From Phycisphaerales bacterium UBA6054 (GTDB lineage Bacteria; Planctomycetota; Phycisphaerae; Phycisphaerales; UBA1924), in the NCBI GenBank assembly GCA_002429045.1, contig DIYM01000080.1, forward strand, positions 1 through 5,061: a stretch of DNA of 5,061 nt, read 5' to 3'. The notes beneath the pieces were generated by a model that was not told where the DNA came from, did no database searches, and saw nothing but the letters and a program-made list of their open reading frames with translations. Shown one piece after another: positions 1 to 5,061 of this stretch (position 1 is the first letter of the stretch; each line of letters starts with the position of its first letter). The position numbers were made by a program, and so were the translations under genes.

Positions 1-1466
1 GCGATCGCCATCGCGACGGCGATCGCCCACCAATGCACCGCTTTGCCCCACCAGGGCAGCTTGTGCGTGACCCCCATGCCCGACAGAAGCGCGAGCACCC
101 CCGCGCCGATGAAGTAGGCGGCGGCCGCGACCATCAGCAGCCCCATGACCTGCTTGACGAGTTCGGACGCCGGCCCGGTCCTCGGCAGTTTCTTGACCAA
201 CCCTGGCAACGCCGCGAGCACCAGGTAGGGGAGCGCCATCCCCACGCCCATCGCCCCGAAGATCGCCATGATGACCGCCGGAGGCATCGTCGCCGCCCCG
301 GCCAGCAACGCGCCGGCAACAAAACCGAAACAGGGCAGCCCGAGCACCGCGGTCATCACGCCGAACATAAACGAGCCCTGCGCGGAGTCCACCTTCGGGT
401 TCACCTTGTACACCGCCTGCGGCAGCTTGATCTGGAACAACCCCATGATGCCCACGCCCATCGCCAGGATGACGACCCCGATGCCCAGGGTGACCCACCA
501 GATCCCGAACACGATCGACGGGTCGGTCACGGTCGCGATGAATGCAACGGGCACCCCGATGGCGAGCCAGAACGCCACGACCCCGAGCGCCATCCAAACC
601 CCGAGCACGAGCGCCCGGGCCCTGCTCTCGCCGGCGTGCTGGGAGATGGTCATGACCTTGATCGGGATCACCGGCAACACGCAGGGGGTCAGGTTCAGAA
701 CGAGCCCCCCGATCGCCGCAAAGAACGCGAGACCGAGCACTCCGCCGATCGTCCCCGGCCCGGGCAGTTCGACCAGACCGAGAAACTTGCTCTTCGGCGC
801 GTCGCGCCCGACCGGCTCGAGTGCGTCCGCGCCCCAAGCGTCCGGGTCAGCGAACACCGACGGGTCGAACCCCGCGAACGAAGCGTCGGGCAGCGCGTCG
901 GCGGCCTGTTCGCCGATCTCGAGCAGAACCGTCCGCGAGACGGTCTCGGGCAGCAGGCACGTGGTGTCGTTGCAGGCCTGGTACGTGATTGTCAACTCGA
1001 CCGAACGCGGCCCGGGGGCGGCATCGTCATCGATCCGGACCGGGATGTACGCGATCGACGTCCCCCCGTAGGACGGGATCTCCACGGGCGTGCCCGTGAA
1101 CAGGAAGTCGACCTTTGCCATGTAGAGCTCGGGCCACTGGATCCGTCCGAAGCCGAGGCCTTCGTCTCCCGCGACCTCGATCACGGTCGGGATCGCCGAG
1201 AACTCCCCCAACGCCTCGGGGATGACCGGCACGTTGGGCCAGGCGTGATAGGCCTCGGCGAACTCGAACACCACGGCGATCACCGCCTGATCTCCGGGCC
1301 GGTACGCGGGCAGCGACGCCCGGGCCGAAACGATCACCGGCTCGTCGGGCTCATCGGAGATGAACCGATCGAAGGAGCCGCCGGCGGGGTCGCCGAACTG
1401 GGCGATCGCCGGGCAAACCGCCCAGAACGGAGCGAGCGTCGCGAGGATGAGCAGGACGTGGCGCAT
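1..1466 (-). CDS. dsbD: DsbD-family protein-disulfide reductase, N-terminal 488 residues (3' end beyond window)
   Basis: DsbD-family proteins carry reducing equivalents from cytoplasmic thioredoxin across the inner membrane to extracytoplasmic thiol proteins. The translated minus strand starts with a signal peptide (charged MRH, hydrophobic core, likely cleavage after AIA at residue 22). An extracytoplasmic beta-rich region to about residue 235 follows; it contains YQACNDTTC, with Cys165 and Cys170 matching the cysteine pair of the DsbD alpha domain. Hydrophobic segments then lie near 244-270, 285-311, 318-344, 365-391, 396-420, 435-461 and 476-488+. The first carries NLTPCVLP (Cys262) and the fourth GLPCFGF (Cys379), the expected positions of the two membrane redox cysteines. 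A C-terminal thioredoxin-like domain, usual in the family, would lie outside the window. The start is ATG 1466-1464, preceded by AGGAG five bases away. The family is secure; whether it is DsbD proper or a related ScsB/CcdA-fusion type is less so. It is transcribed divergently from fliM. Confidence 0.9.
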   Translation of the reverse strand, partial: MRHVLLILATLAPFWAVCPAIAQFGDPAGGSFDRFISDEPDEPVIVSARASLPAYRPGDQAVIAVVFEFAEAYHAWPNVPVIPEALGEFSAIPTVIEVAGDEGLGFGRIQWPELYMAKVDFLFTGTPVEIPSYGGTSIAYIPVRIDDDAAPGPRSVELTITYQACNDTTCLLPETVSRTVLLEIGEQAADALPDASFAGFDPSVFADPDAWGADALEPVGRDAPKSKFLGLVELPGPGTIGGVLGLAFFAAIGGLVLNLTPCVLPVIPIKVMTISQHAGESRARALVLGVWMALGVVAFWLAIGVPVAFIATVTDPSIVFGIWWVTLGIGVVILAMGVGIMGLFQIKLPQAVYKVNPKVDSAQGSFMFGVMTAVLGLPCFGFVAGALLAGAATMPPAVIMAIFGAMGVGMALPYLVLAALPGLVKKLPRTGPASELVKQVMGLLMVAAAAYFIGAGVLALLSGMGVTHKLPWWGKAVHWWAIAVAMAI

Positions 1467-1471
1467 GGTGG

Positions 1472-1476
1472 CTCCT
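1472..1476 (-). promoter_or_regulatory. Shine-Dalgarno of the dsbD-type gene
   Basis: On the minus strand AGGAG sits five bases before the ATG at 1466. With the signal peptide that begins directly at this ATG, it fixes the start. Confidence 0.75.
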
Positions 1477-1490
1477 GGATTCGTGCGGGC

Positions 1491-1522
1491 GTGGAACGCC
1501 CACCGATGGGTGATTGTTCCAC
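1491..1522. repeat. Interrupted inverted repeat (GTGGAAC / GTTCCAC) upstream of the dsbD-type gene
   Basis: GTGGAAC (1491-1497) is repeated exactly inverted as GTTCCAC (1516-1522). A second inner pair, CACC (1501-1504) with GGTG (1509-1512), closes a four-base loop, and three unpaired bases lie on each side between the two stems. The element begins 25 bases upstream of the dsbD start. It could be a dyad operator or a leader hairpin. The same bases also fit an ECF promoter, listed separately. Confidence 0.6.
1495..1520 (-). promoter_or_regulatory. Possible ECF-sigma-type promoter for the dsbD-type gene
   Basis: On the minus strand GGAAC (1520-1516) is followed after 17 bases by CGTT (1498-1495). 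This resembles ECF-sigma promoters with a GGAA-type -35 and a CGTT-type -10, such as those of the SigR/SigH disulfide-stress group. Transcription would start near 1488, giving a leader of roughly 20 bases that still contains the Shine-Dalgarno. The match is to short motifs only, and part of it is forced by the inverted repeat, so it is tentative. Confidence 0.3.
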
Positions 1523-1567
1523 CCTCGGGGCCCCGCGGTCAGCCCGGGCCGGGCGGGCCGGCTCGGA

Positions 1568-1596
1568 TCAAGGATCGCCCCCCCACGGACCGATAG
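1568..1596 (+). promoter_or_regulatory. Possible sigma28-like flagellar promoter for fliM
   Basis: ACCGATAG (1589-1596) contains CCGATA, the core of the FliA/sigma28 -10 element GCCGATAA. Upstream, TCAAGGAT (1568-1575) matches the TAAAGTTT -35 element at five of eight positions, but the spacer is 13 bases rather than the usual 11. The site lies 63 bases before the fliM start. The flagellar context makes it plausible, but the -35 is weak. Confidence 0.3.
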
Positions 1597-1623
1597 TCGG
1601 GTGGTGAGGCGGGCGGTCCGCCG

Positions 1624-1638
1624 GCGCGGCGGCCGCGC
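1624..1638. repeat. Strong GC hairpin just upstream of the fliM ribosome site
   Basis: GCGCGGC (1624-1630), one base, then GCCGCGC (1632-1638) form a perfect inverted repeat. In RNA this would fold as a six-pair stem with a CGG loop. It ends ten bases before the fliM Shine-Dalgarno and has no following T run, so it is not a terminator. It may shape the fliM leader, or it may simply reflect the high GC content. Confidence 0.45.
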
Positions 1639-1648
1639 GTGATGGATC

Positions 1649-1653
1649 AGGAG
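1649..1653 (+). promoter_or_regulatory. Shine-Dalgarno deciding the fliM start
   Basis: AGGAG lies six bases before ATG 1660. The in-frame GTG at 1639 and ATG at 1642 have only the GC hairpin before them and no purine-rich site. The ATG 1660 product also begins with the motif expected at a FliM N-terminus, so 1660 is preferred. Confidence 0.75.
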
Positions 1654-1659
1654 CCGGGC

Positions 1660-2733
1660 ATGCTTGATCAGAACGAGGTCGATGCCCTGCTCTCGGCCGT
1701 CGATACCGGCGAGATCCAGGAGCCCGCCGCGAACGCTCAGATCTTCACGCGCAGCGGGAAGGATCCCGCCACGCTGGAGGTCCGCGGCTACGACTTCAAA
1801 CGCCCCGAGCGGGTCGCCAAAGACCAGATGCTTGCCCTCCAGACCCTGCACGAGTCGTTCGCCCGGAACTTCGGTGCGTCGCTCTCGGGCTTCATGCGCA
1901 CGATCGTCGAGGTCCGCGTCGCCACGTGCGAGCAGATGACATACGGCGAGTTCATCGGTGCGCTCCCGAACCCGACGAGCTTCAACCTGGTTCAGAGCGA
2001 TGAACTCGAGGGGCAGATGTGTCTCGAGATCTCGCCGCTGATCATCTACCCGATCATTGATCGCCTGCTCGGGGGCACGAACCAGGACCTGTTCATCCCG
2101 CAGCGTCCCATGACCCCGATCGAGCAGCGCCTGATCTCGAACGTCATCAGCCGGGGGCTGACGTCCCTGGGCGAGGCGTGGGAGTCTGTCCGGCCGATGA
2201 AGTTCGAGGTCGTGGCCCAAGAGTCCAACCCGCAGCTCGTCCAGATCGTCCCCCCGAACGAGGTGGTGATGGTGATCGGGCTGGAACTGAGAATGGGCAC
2301 CCGCGCGGGCACGATGAACCTCTGCATCCCGTACAACGTCATCGAGCCGGTGATGGACGAACTGAGCAGCCAGAGCTGGTTCGCCGTATCGCGGAACGAG
2401 GCGGCACGAGCGGTGACCGAGCGGATCGAGCGGAACCTCGATCAGGCGGGTCTGGAGGTCGCCGCGGTGCTCGCAGAAACGACGATCACCCTGAGAGATC
2501 TGGCCGAGATGCAGCCGGGCGATGTGATCGTGACCGAACAGAACAACCGGACACCGTCCACGGTGCTGATCGCGGGGGAGGCGAAGTACCAGGCGGAGAT
2601 CGGGCAGCACCGAGGCAAACGGGCCGTCCGGGTGCTCTCGAAGCTGACACCCGGGGCGCGCCGGGATCGCGTGGGTGCCCATGACGAGAACCCGGCTGGA
2701 GTTGGGGACGCCGCCGCGGGAACGAACGCCTGA
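1660..2733 (+). CDS. fliM: Flagellar motor switch protein FliM
   Basis: FliM is a cytoplasmic C-ring (switch complex) protein. It binds phosphorylated CheY and, with FliG and FliN, sets the direction of flagellar rotation. The 357-residue product is slightly longer than the roughly 330 typical of the family. Residues 1-15 (MLDQNEVDALLSAVD) match the CheY-P-binding N-terminal motif, usually LSQxEIDALL. A linker to about 40 precedes the FliM middle domain (about 42-235), which includes RNFGASLSGFMR, FIGALPNPTSF and LLGGTN (136-141), the place of the family's GGxG-type turn. Residues about 250-327 form the SpoA/FliN-like C-terminal domain, with LAEMQPGDVI and GKRAVRV. A polar tail of about 30 residues (328-357) is extra. 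An in-frame start at 1639 would add seven residues but is less well supported. No fliN, fliL or other flagellar gene is adjacent; the next gene is nusA, 409 bases on. Confidence 0.96.
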   Translation: MLDQNEVDALLSAVDTGEIQEPAANAQIFTRSGKDPATLEVRGYDFKRPERVAKDQMLALQTLHESFARNFGASLSGFMRTIVEVRVATCEQMTYGEFIGALPNPTSFNLVQSDELEGQMCLEISPLIIYPIIDRLLGGTNQDLFIPQRPMTPIEQRLISNVISRGLTSLGEAWESVRPMKFEVVAQESNPQLVQIVPPNEVVMVIGLELRMGTRAGTMNLCIPYNVIEPVMDELSSQSWFAVSRNEAARAVTERIERNLDQAGLEVAAVLAETTITLRDLAEMQPGDVIVTEQNNRTPSTVLIAGEAKYQAEIGQHRGKRAVRVLSKLTPGARRDRVGAHDENPAGVGDAAAGTNA

Positions 2734-2751
2734 ACCGGGCCGGCCCTCGGT
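2734..2751 (+). repeat. Hairpin directly after the fliM stop
   Basis: ACCGGG and CTCGGT can pair (six pairs including one G-U) around the loop CCGGCC, starting right after the TGA. The inner bases also form the perfect palindrome GGGCCGGCCC (2737-2746). There is no T run, so it could only be a weak or Rho-assisted 3' end for fliM. Confidence 0.35.
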
Positions 2752-2775
2752 CGGCAATCGGGCGCCGGCGTCCGG

Positions 2776-2805
2776 TTGATCGGACCACGCCACCCGAACT
2801 ACGAT
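2776..2805 (+). promoter_or_regulatory. Possible sigma70-like promoter upstream of nusA
   Basis: TTGATC (2776-2781) and TACGAT (2800-2805) each match four of six bases of TTGACA and TATAAT, separated by 18 bases. Transcription would start near 2812, leaving about 330 bases before nusA and about 220 bases before the terminator-like hairpin. In so GC-rich a stretch this is the best -10 candidate I found, but the match is only moderate. Confidence 0.35.
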
Positions 2806-2886
2806 GCCATGAGAAACGGCGGCCGATGGTCGGTCGCCCGGGAGAGTTGGTGTGACCATGGTCCTCCGCGATGCTGGCTGAACGGC

Positions 2887-2920
2887 GCCCGACTGAGTTC
2901 GGGCACCCCCGACCCGGGGT
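2887..2920 (+). repeat. Two tandem stem-loops in the fliM-nusA gap
   Basis: The first is GCCCGA (2887-2892) with TCGGGC (2899-2904) around a CTGAGT loop. The second follows immediately: ACCCC (2905-2909) with GGGGT (2916-2920) around a six-base loop. Both are perfect stems. No U run follows either, so they are structural and not terminators. Confidence 0.4.
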
Positions 2921-2940
2921 GATGGCGATGCGATGAGCGT

Positions 2941-2977
2941 CCGTCCATCCTGACCCGGGCGGACGGGGAGCCTCCCC
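2941..2977 (+). repeat. Alternative pairings, CCGTCC/GGACGG and GGGGA/TCCCC
   Basis: CCGTCC (2941-2946) can pair with GGACGG (2961-2966) over a 14-base loop. GGGGA (2965-2969) can pair with TCCCC (2973-2977) over GCC. The two stems share bases 2965-2966, so they compete at the edge, the arrangement a switching leader could use. By-eye pairing only. Confidence 0.3.
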
Positions 2978-2993
2978 ACCGCCGACGCGTCGG

Positions 2994-3031
2994 ACCGCGG
3001 TCATTCAGCGACCCGCGGTTTTCGTGCTTTT
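2994..3031 (+). terminator. Intrinsic terminator-like hairpin upstream of nusA
   Basis: ACCGCGG (2994-3000) and CCGCGGT (3013-3019) form a perfect seven-pair GC stem around a 12-base loop. TTTT follows at once (3019-3022), and a second TTTT lies at 3028-3031. These T runs stand out in otherwise GC-rich sequence. The structure is 112 bases before the nusA start. It could end fliM transcription, end a short RNA from the promoter near 2776, or attenuate nusA. The rather large loop lowers confidence somewhat. Confidence 0.55.
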
Positions 3032-3130
3032 GAGCCCCGCCGATCCCGGGCCTCACGGGCGGGCTGACGGCATCGGACGATGCCCCCGCAGACATCCAGA
3101 CAACCCATGCCGCGAGCCGCGGCGGACATC

Positions 3131-3134
3131 AGGA
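3131..3134 (+). promoter_or_regulatory. Shine-Dalgarno deciding the nusA start
   Basis: AGGA is eight bases before ATG 3143. In-frame ATGs at 3080 and 3107 would add 21 or 12 residues of Pro/Arg/Ala-rich sequence unlike a NusA N-terminus, and neither has a comparable ribosome site. Confidence 0.6.
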
Positions 3135-3142
3135 ACGACGAC

Positions 3143-4525
3143 ATGAACACCCAAGAAATGATCCGCATCATCGACTCGATCGCCCGCGACCGCGGGATCG
3201 ATCGCCAGCTGCTCATCTCGGATCTGGAGCAGGCGATGGTGACCGCGTGCCGCAAGTTCTTCGGCACGCTCGACGCGGAAGAGTTCCAGTGCAACGTCGA
3301 TCCGATGAACGGGGATATCTCGATCTACCGCTACGGGGACCCGCTGGACCTCAAACCCGAAGAACTCGGGCGCATCGCGGCCCAGACGTTCAAGCAAGTG
3401 ATGATCCAGCGCTTCCGTGATGACGAACGCGAGTCGCTGCTGGACGAGTACGGCGGGCGTGTCGGCACCGTCGTCAACGGCGTCGCGCAGCGGTACGACC
3501 ACGGCGCGTTGATCGTCCAGGTGGATCGCGCCGAGTGCGTCATGCTCCGCAGCGAGCAGATCCCGGGCGAGCAGTTCGGCGCCAACGATCGCGTCCGTGC
3601 GATGATCCTGGACGTCAAAGACATGGGCAACCAGGCCAAGATCTACCTGAGCCGGGCGCACCCGGACTTCATCCGACGCCTGTTCGAGGTGGAGGTCCCC
3701 GAGGTCGCCGAGCGGACGATCGAGATCAAGGCGATGGCACGCGAGGCCGGGTACCGCACGAAGATGGCGGTCTCCTCCATCGACTCGAAGGTCGACGCGG
3801 TCGGCGCGTGCGTCGGTGTCCGCGGCGCCCGGATCAAGACCATCGTGGACGAACTCAACGGCGAAAAGATCGACATCGTCCGCTGGAACGAGTCCAGCCA
3901 GATCCTCATCGCGAACGCCCTCAAACCCGCCGAGGTCGAGGAGATCTCGCTGTGCTTCGAGTTGGGCAGGGCGACGGTCGTGGTGCGGGACGATCAACTG
4001 AGCCTCGCGATCGGCAAACGCGGCCAGAACGTCCGGCTCGCGGCGCGCCTGACCGGTTGGGACGTCGACATCCTCACGCCCGAAGAGTTCAGCAAGGGCC
4101 TGGAGACCCTCTCGGAGACGCTCACCGGCATCGACGGGATCGACGACCAGCAGGTCGATCGCCTGGCGGCGCTCGGCATGATCAGCGTGTTCGATATCGA
4201 AGAGGTCGGGCTAGACGTGCTCGTCGAGGAACTCGAGATCGAGCAAGAGTTGGGCGAGAAGGTGTGCGAGGTCGCCGCCGAGAAGGCCAAGGTCGTCGCC
4301 GAGCAGCAGCGTCTCGAGAAGGAAGAGGCCGAGCGTCGGCGTGCGGAGGAGATGAACGCCACAGCCGCGATCCTCGCCGGCGCCACGGGCGGGGAGGACG
4401 GCAACGCCGATCCCAACGCCGCCGCTTCGGCGATCCTCGGTGCCGCCCCTGTCGCGGACGAGGCGTCCGAGTCTCGGGCCGACGACATCTTGGGCGGGGG
4501 CGGCGAGACGCAGCAGCAGGACTGA
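3143..4525 (+). CDS. nusA: Transcription termination/antitermination factor NusA
   Basis: NusA binds RNA polymerase near the RNA exit channel and modulates pausing, intrinsic and Rho-dependent termination, and antitermination. The 460-residue product has the family order. The N-terminal polymerase-binding domain (1-103) starts MNTQEMIRIIDSIARDRGID. An S1 domain follows (about 104-172, GRVGTVVNGV to AKIYLSRAHP). KH1 (about 180-252) has GVRG at 225-228, and KH2 (about 255-325) has IGKRGQNVRLAARLTGWDVD with GKRG at 291-294. Residues about 326-385 resemble one helix-hairpin-helix-type C-terminal repeat (GIDGIDDQQVDRLAALGM). A charged helix (about 378-404) and an Ala/Gly-rich acidic tail ending ETQQQD complete it. 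It does not show the two full acidic repeats of E. coli NusA (495 residues). infB follows after 130 bases, the usual nusA-infB order; rimP is not upstream. Confidence 0.97.
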   Translation: MNTQEMIRIIDSIARDRGIDRQLLISDLEQAMVTACRKFFGTLDAEEFQCNVDPMNGDISIYRYGDPLDLKPEELGRIAAQTFKQVMIQRFRDDERESLLDEYGGRVGTVVNGVAQRYDHGALIVQVDRAECVMLRSEQIPGEQFGANDRVRAMILDVKDMGNQAKIYLSRAHPDFIRRLFEVEVPEVAERTIEIKAMAREAGYRTKMAVSSIDSKVDAVGACVGVRGARIKTIVDELNGEKIDIVRWNESSQILIANALKPAEVEEISLCFELGRATVVVRDDQLSLAIGKRGQNVRLAARLTGWDVDILTPEEFSKGLETLSETLTGIDGIDDQQVDRLAALGMISVFDIEEVGLDVLVEELEIEQELGEKVCEVAAEKAKVVAEQQRLEKEEAERRRAEEMNATAAILAGATGGEDGNADPNAAASAILGAAPVADEASESRADDILGGGGETQQQD

Positions 4526-4538
4526 TACGAGACAGGCC

Positions 4539-4553
4539 GGGCCGGTCCGGCCC
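4539..4553 (+). repeat. Short GC hairpin in the nusA-infB spacer
   Basis: GGGCCGG (4539-4545), one T, and CCGGCCC (4547-4553) make a perfect inverted repeat that would fold as a six-pair stem with a GTC loop. It begins 13 bases after the nusA stop. There is no T run, so nusA and infB are probably cotranscribed; it might be an RNA processing or pause site. Confidence 0.35.
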
Positions 4554-4645
4554 GAACGGCAACACGGCGACGAGAAACGGTAAGACTCCCGGGACCGATT
4601 ACGACGGTCGGACGGGCGACGGACAGGAACGATCGGGCACGCCCC

Positions 4646-4650
4646 GGAGG
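4646..4650 (+). promoter_or_regulatory. Shine-Dalgarno deciding the TTG start of infB
   Basis: GGAGG lies five bases before TTG 4656. The in-frame TAA at 4581-4583 closes the frame upstream, and no ATG, GTG or CTG occurs between it and the TTG. Confidence 0.8.
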
Positions 4651-4655
4651 ACGAT

Positions 4656-5061
4656 TTGGCCAGCAAACGCGTATTCGAGATCGCCAAGGAACTGGGCGTC
4701 AAGTCCAAAGCGGTCGTGGAGAAGTGCCACGCCGAGGGCATCCCCGCGACGGTGATCAAGAACCACATGTCAACGGTTTCCGTCGGTCTCGAGCAGACGG
4801 TCCGCGAATGGTTCGCGTCCGAAGCGGGTGCCAGCACCGCTGTCGAGCAATCCGACAGGGTGGATCTAGAAAAGGTCCGGGATGAGAAGCCGCGACGCGC
4901 GAAGAAGGCCGCGGGCGCCGGGGAGGACACCTCCGAGGGCGGCGGCGACACCGCCGTCGCGACGCCCCCGAAGGCCGCACCGCTGAAGGCCGCGCGGATC
5001 GCGCCGCCCCCCCCCGCACGCTCTGTCGCGCCGGGATCCGGGGCGACGCCCGACGGAGACG
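4656..5061 (+). CDS. infB: Translation initiation factor IF-2, N-terminal 135 residues (3' end beyond window)
   Basis: IF-2 is the GTPase that brings initiator fMet-tRNA to the 30S subunit and promotes subunit joining. Only its variable N-terminal part is in the window. Residues 3-53 match the IF2_N fold: SKRVFEIAKELGVKSKAVVE, then IKNHMSTVSVGLEQTVREWF, close to the usual KxRVYELAKELG and VKNHMS pattern. From about 54 onward the protein is a low-complexity linker rich in Ala, Pro, Lys, Gly and acidic residues, normal for IF-2 before the GTPase domain, which lies outside the window. The start is TTG, supported by GGAGG. A run of nine C at 5007-5015 encodes three of four consecutive prolines (117-120). 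Position after nusA agrees with the assignment. Confidence 0.93.
   Translation, partial: MASKRVFEIAKELGVKSKAVVEKCHAEGIPATVIKNHMSTVSVGLEQTVREWFASEAGASTAVEQSDRVDLEKVRDEKPRRAKKAAGAGEDTSEGGGDTAVATPPKAAPLKAARIAPPPPARSVAPGSGATPDGD

Larger units (their letters stand above)
2734..3142. other. 409-base non-coding gap between fliM and nusA
   Basis: No reading frame here on either strand gives a protein I recognise. A 37-codon plus-strand frame from ATG 2809 and overlapping minus-strand frames look like high-GC noise. No tRNA, SRP RNA, RNase P, tmRNA or familiar riboswitch signature was found by eye. The region holds a sigma70-like promoter (2776-2805), a palindrome GACCATGGTC (2854-2863), stem-loops at 2887-2904, 2905-2920 and 2941-2977, and a terminator-like structure at 2994-3031. 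The common neighbour rimP is absent. The stretch could be a nusA leader, a small RNA gene, or both. Confidence 0.5.

Noticed and set aside
33..1607. A 524-codon open frame on the plus strand across the dsbD region.
   Set aside because: Its product is a His/Arg/Asp/Pro-rich string without domains. The opposite strand encodes a signal peptide, paired cysteines and membrane helices of a known family. The open frame is a by-product of high GC.
2841..2920. A tRNA-like look in the gap (GAGAGTTGGT followed later by GAGTTCGGGCAC).
   Set aside because: The arms do not pair into a cloverleaf, there is no proper GTTCRA T-loop with a closing stem, and no acceptor stem can be formed.
2809..2922. A 37-codon plus-strand small frame beginning just after the putative promoter.
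   Set aside because: No Shine-Dalgarno is seen, the start would be at or before the predicted transcript 5' end, and the product is Trp/Arg/Gly-rich with no sign of selection.
2916..2940. A weak resemblance to a fluoride-riboswitch core (GGTGATGGCGATG).
   Set aside because: The conserved downstream pseudoknot and the TGATGAY-type segment are not in the right arrangement, and neither neighbour is a fluoride-related gene.
1351..2979. A 542-codon minus-strand open frame covering fliM.
   Set aside because: It is antisense to a clear FliM, has a low-complexity Arg/Asp/His-rich product, and overlaps the dsbD 5' end and the control region.
2799..3095. A 98-codon minus-strand frame largely in the fliM-nusA gap.
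   Set aside because: Arg/Ser/Pro/Gly-rich composition with no family resemblance. It runs through the terminator-like hairpin.
3053..3997. A 314-codon minus-strand frame opposite nusA.
   Set aside because: No recognisable domain or ribosome site, and it is fully antisense to conserved NusA domains.
3535..4755. A 406-codon plus-strand frame overlapping nusA and the start of infB.
   Set aside because: Its product is mostly Arg/Gly/Asp, typical of an out-of-frame high-GC read. NusA and IF-2 in the other frames explain this sequence.

Overview
The window reads as high-GC chromosomal bacterial DNA with four protein genes. Two run off the window ends. In order they are a DsbD-family thiol:disulfide transmembrane protein (minus strand, C-terminus cut off at base 1), fliM (plus), nusA (plus) and the 5' end of infB (plus). 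Very high GC, long spurious open frames opposite every real gene, a TTG start for infB and the general look of the NusA and IF-2 N-termini suggest a planctomycete-like organism, perhaps Phycisphaerae. That is an inference from memory and is not proven by anything in the window. FliM implies a flagellated cell, and DsbD implies an envelope with extracytoplasmic thiol chemistry.

Layout: 1-1466 (minus) encodes a signal peptide, an N-terminal DsbD-alpha-like periplasmic domain with a CX4C pair, and about seven membrane segments with the two membrane cysteines of the family. Between it and fliM is a divergent control region (1467-1659). It holds a good Shine-Dalgarno for each gene, an inverted repeat that also fits an ECF-sigma-type promoter facing dsbD, a sigma28-like -10 facing fliM, and a strong GC hairpin just before the fliM ribosome site. 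1660-2733 is fliM, complete. 2734-3142 is a 409-base gap with no convincing gene. It contains a sigma70-like promoter, several hairpins and a credible intrinsic terminator at about 2994-3031, so it could produce a short RNA or act as a nusA leader/attenuator. 3143-4525 is nusA, complete. After a 130-base spacer, infB starts at TTG 4656 and leaves the window.

How the genes work together: nusA and infB form the usual transcription/translation pair, with NusA in elongation, termination and antitermination and IF-2 placing initiator tRNA. The common upstream partner rimP is not present here; its place is taken by the non-coding gap and an isolated fliM. FliM is a flagellar switch (C-ring) protein with its CheY-P-binding N-terminus intact, but no other flagellar gene is visible. 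The dsbD-type gene is transcribed away from the rest and is probably a separate unit.

I see no mobile element, CRISPR array, tRNA or rRNA, and no clear new defence-type system. The most worthwhile loose ends are the structured fliM-nusA gap and the regulatory sequence between dsbD and fliM.
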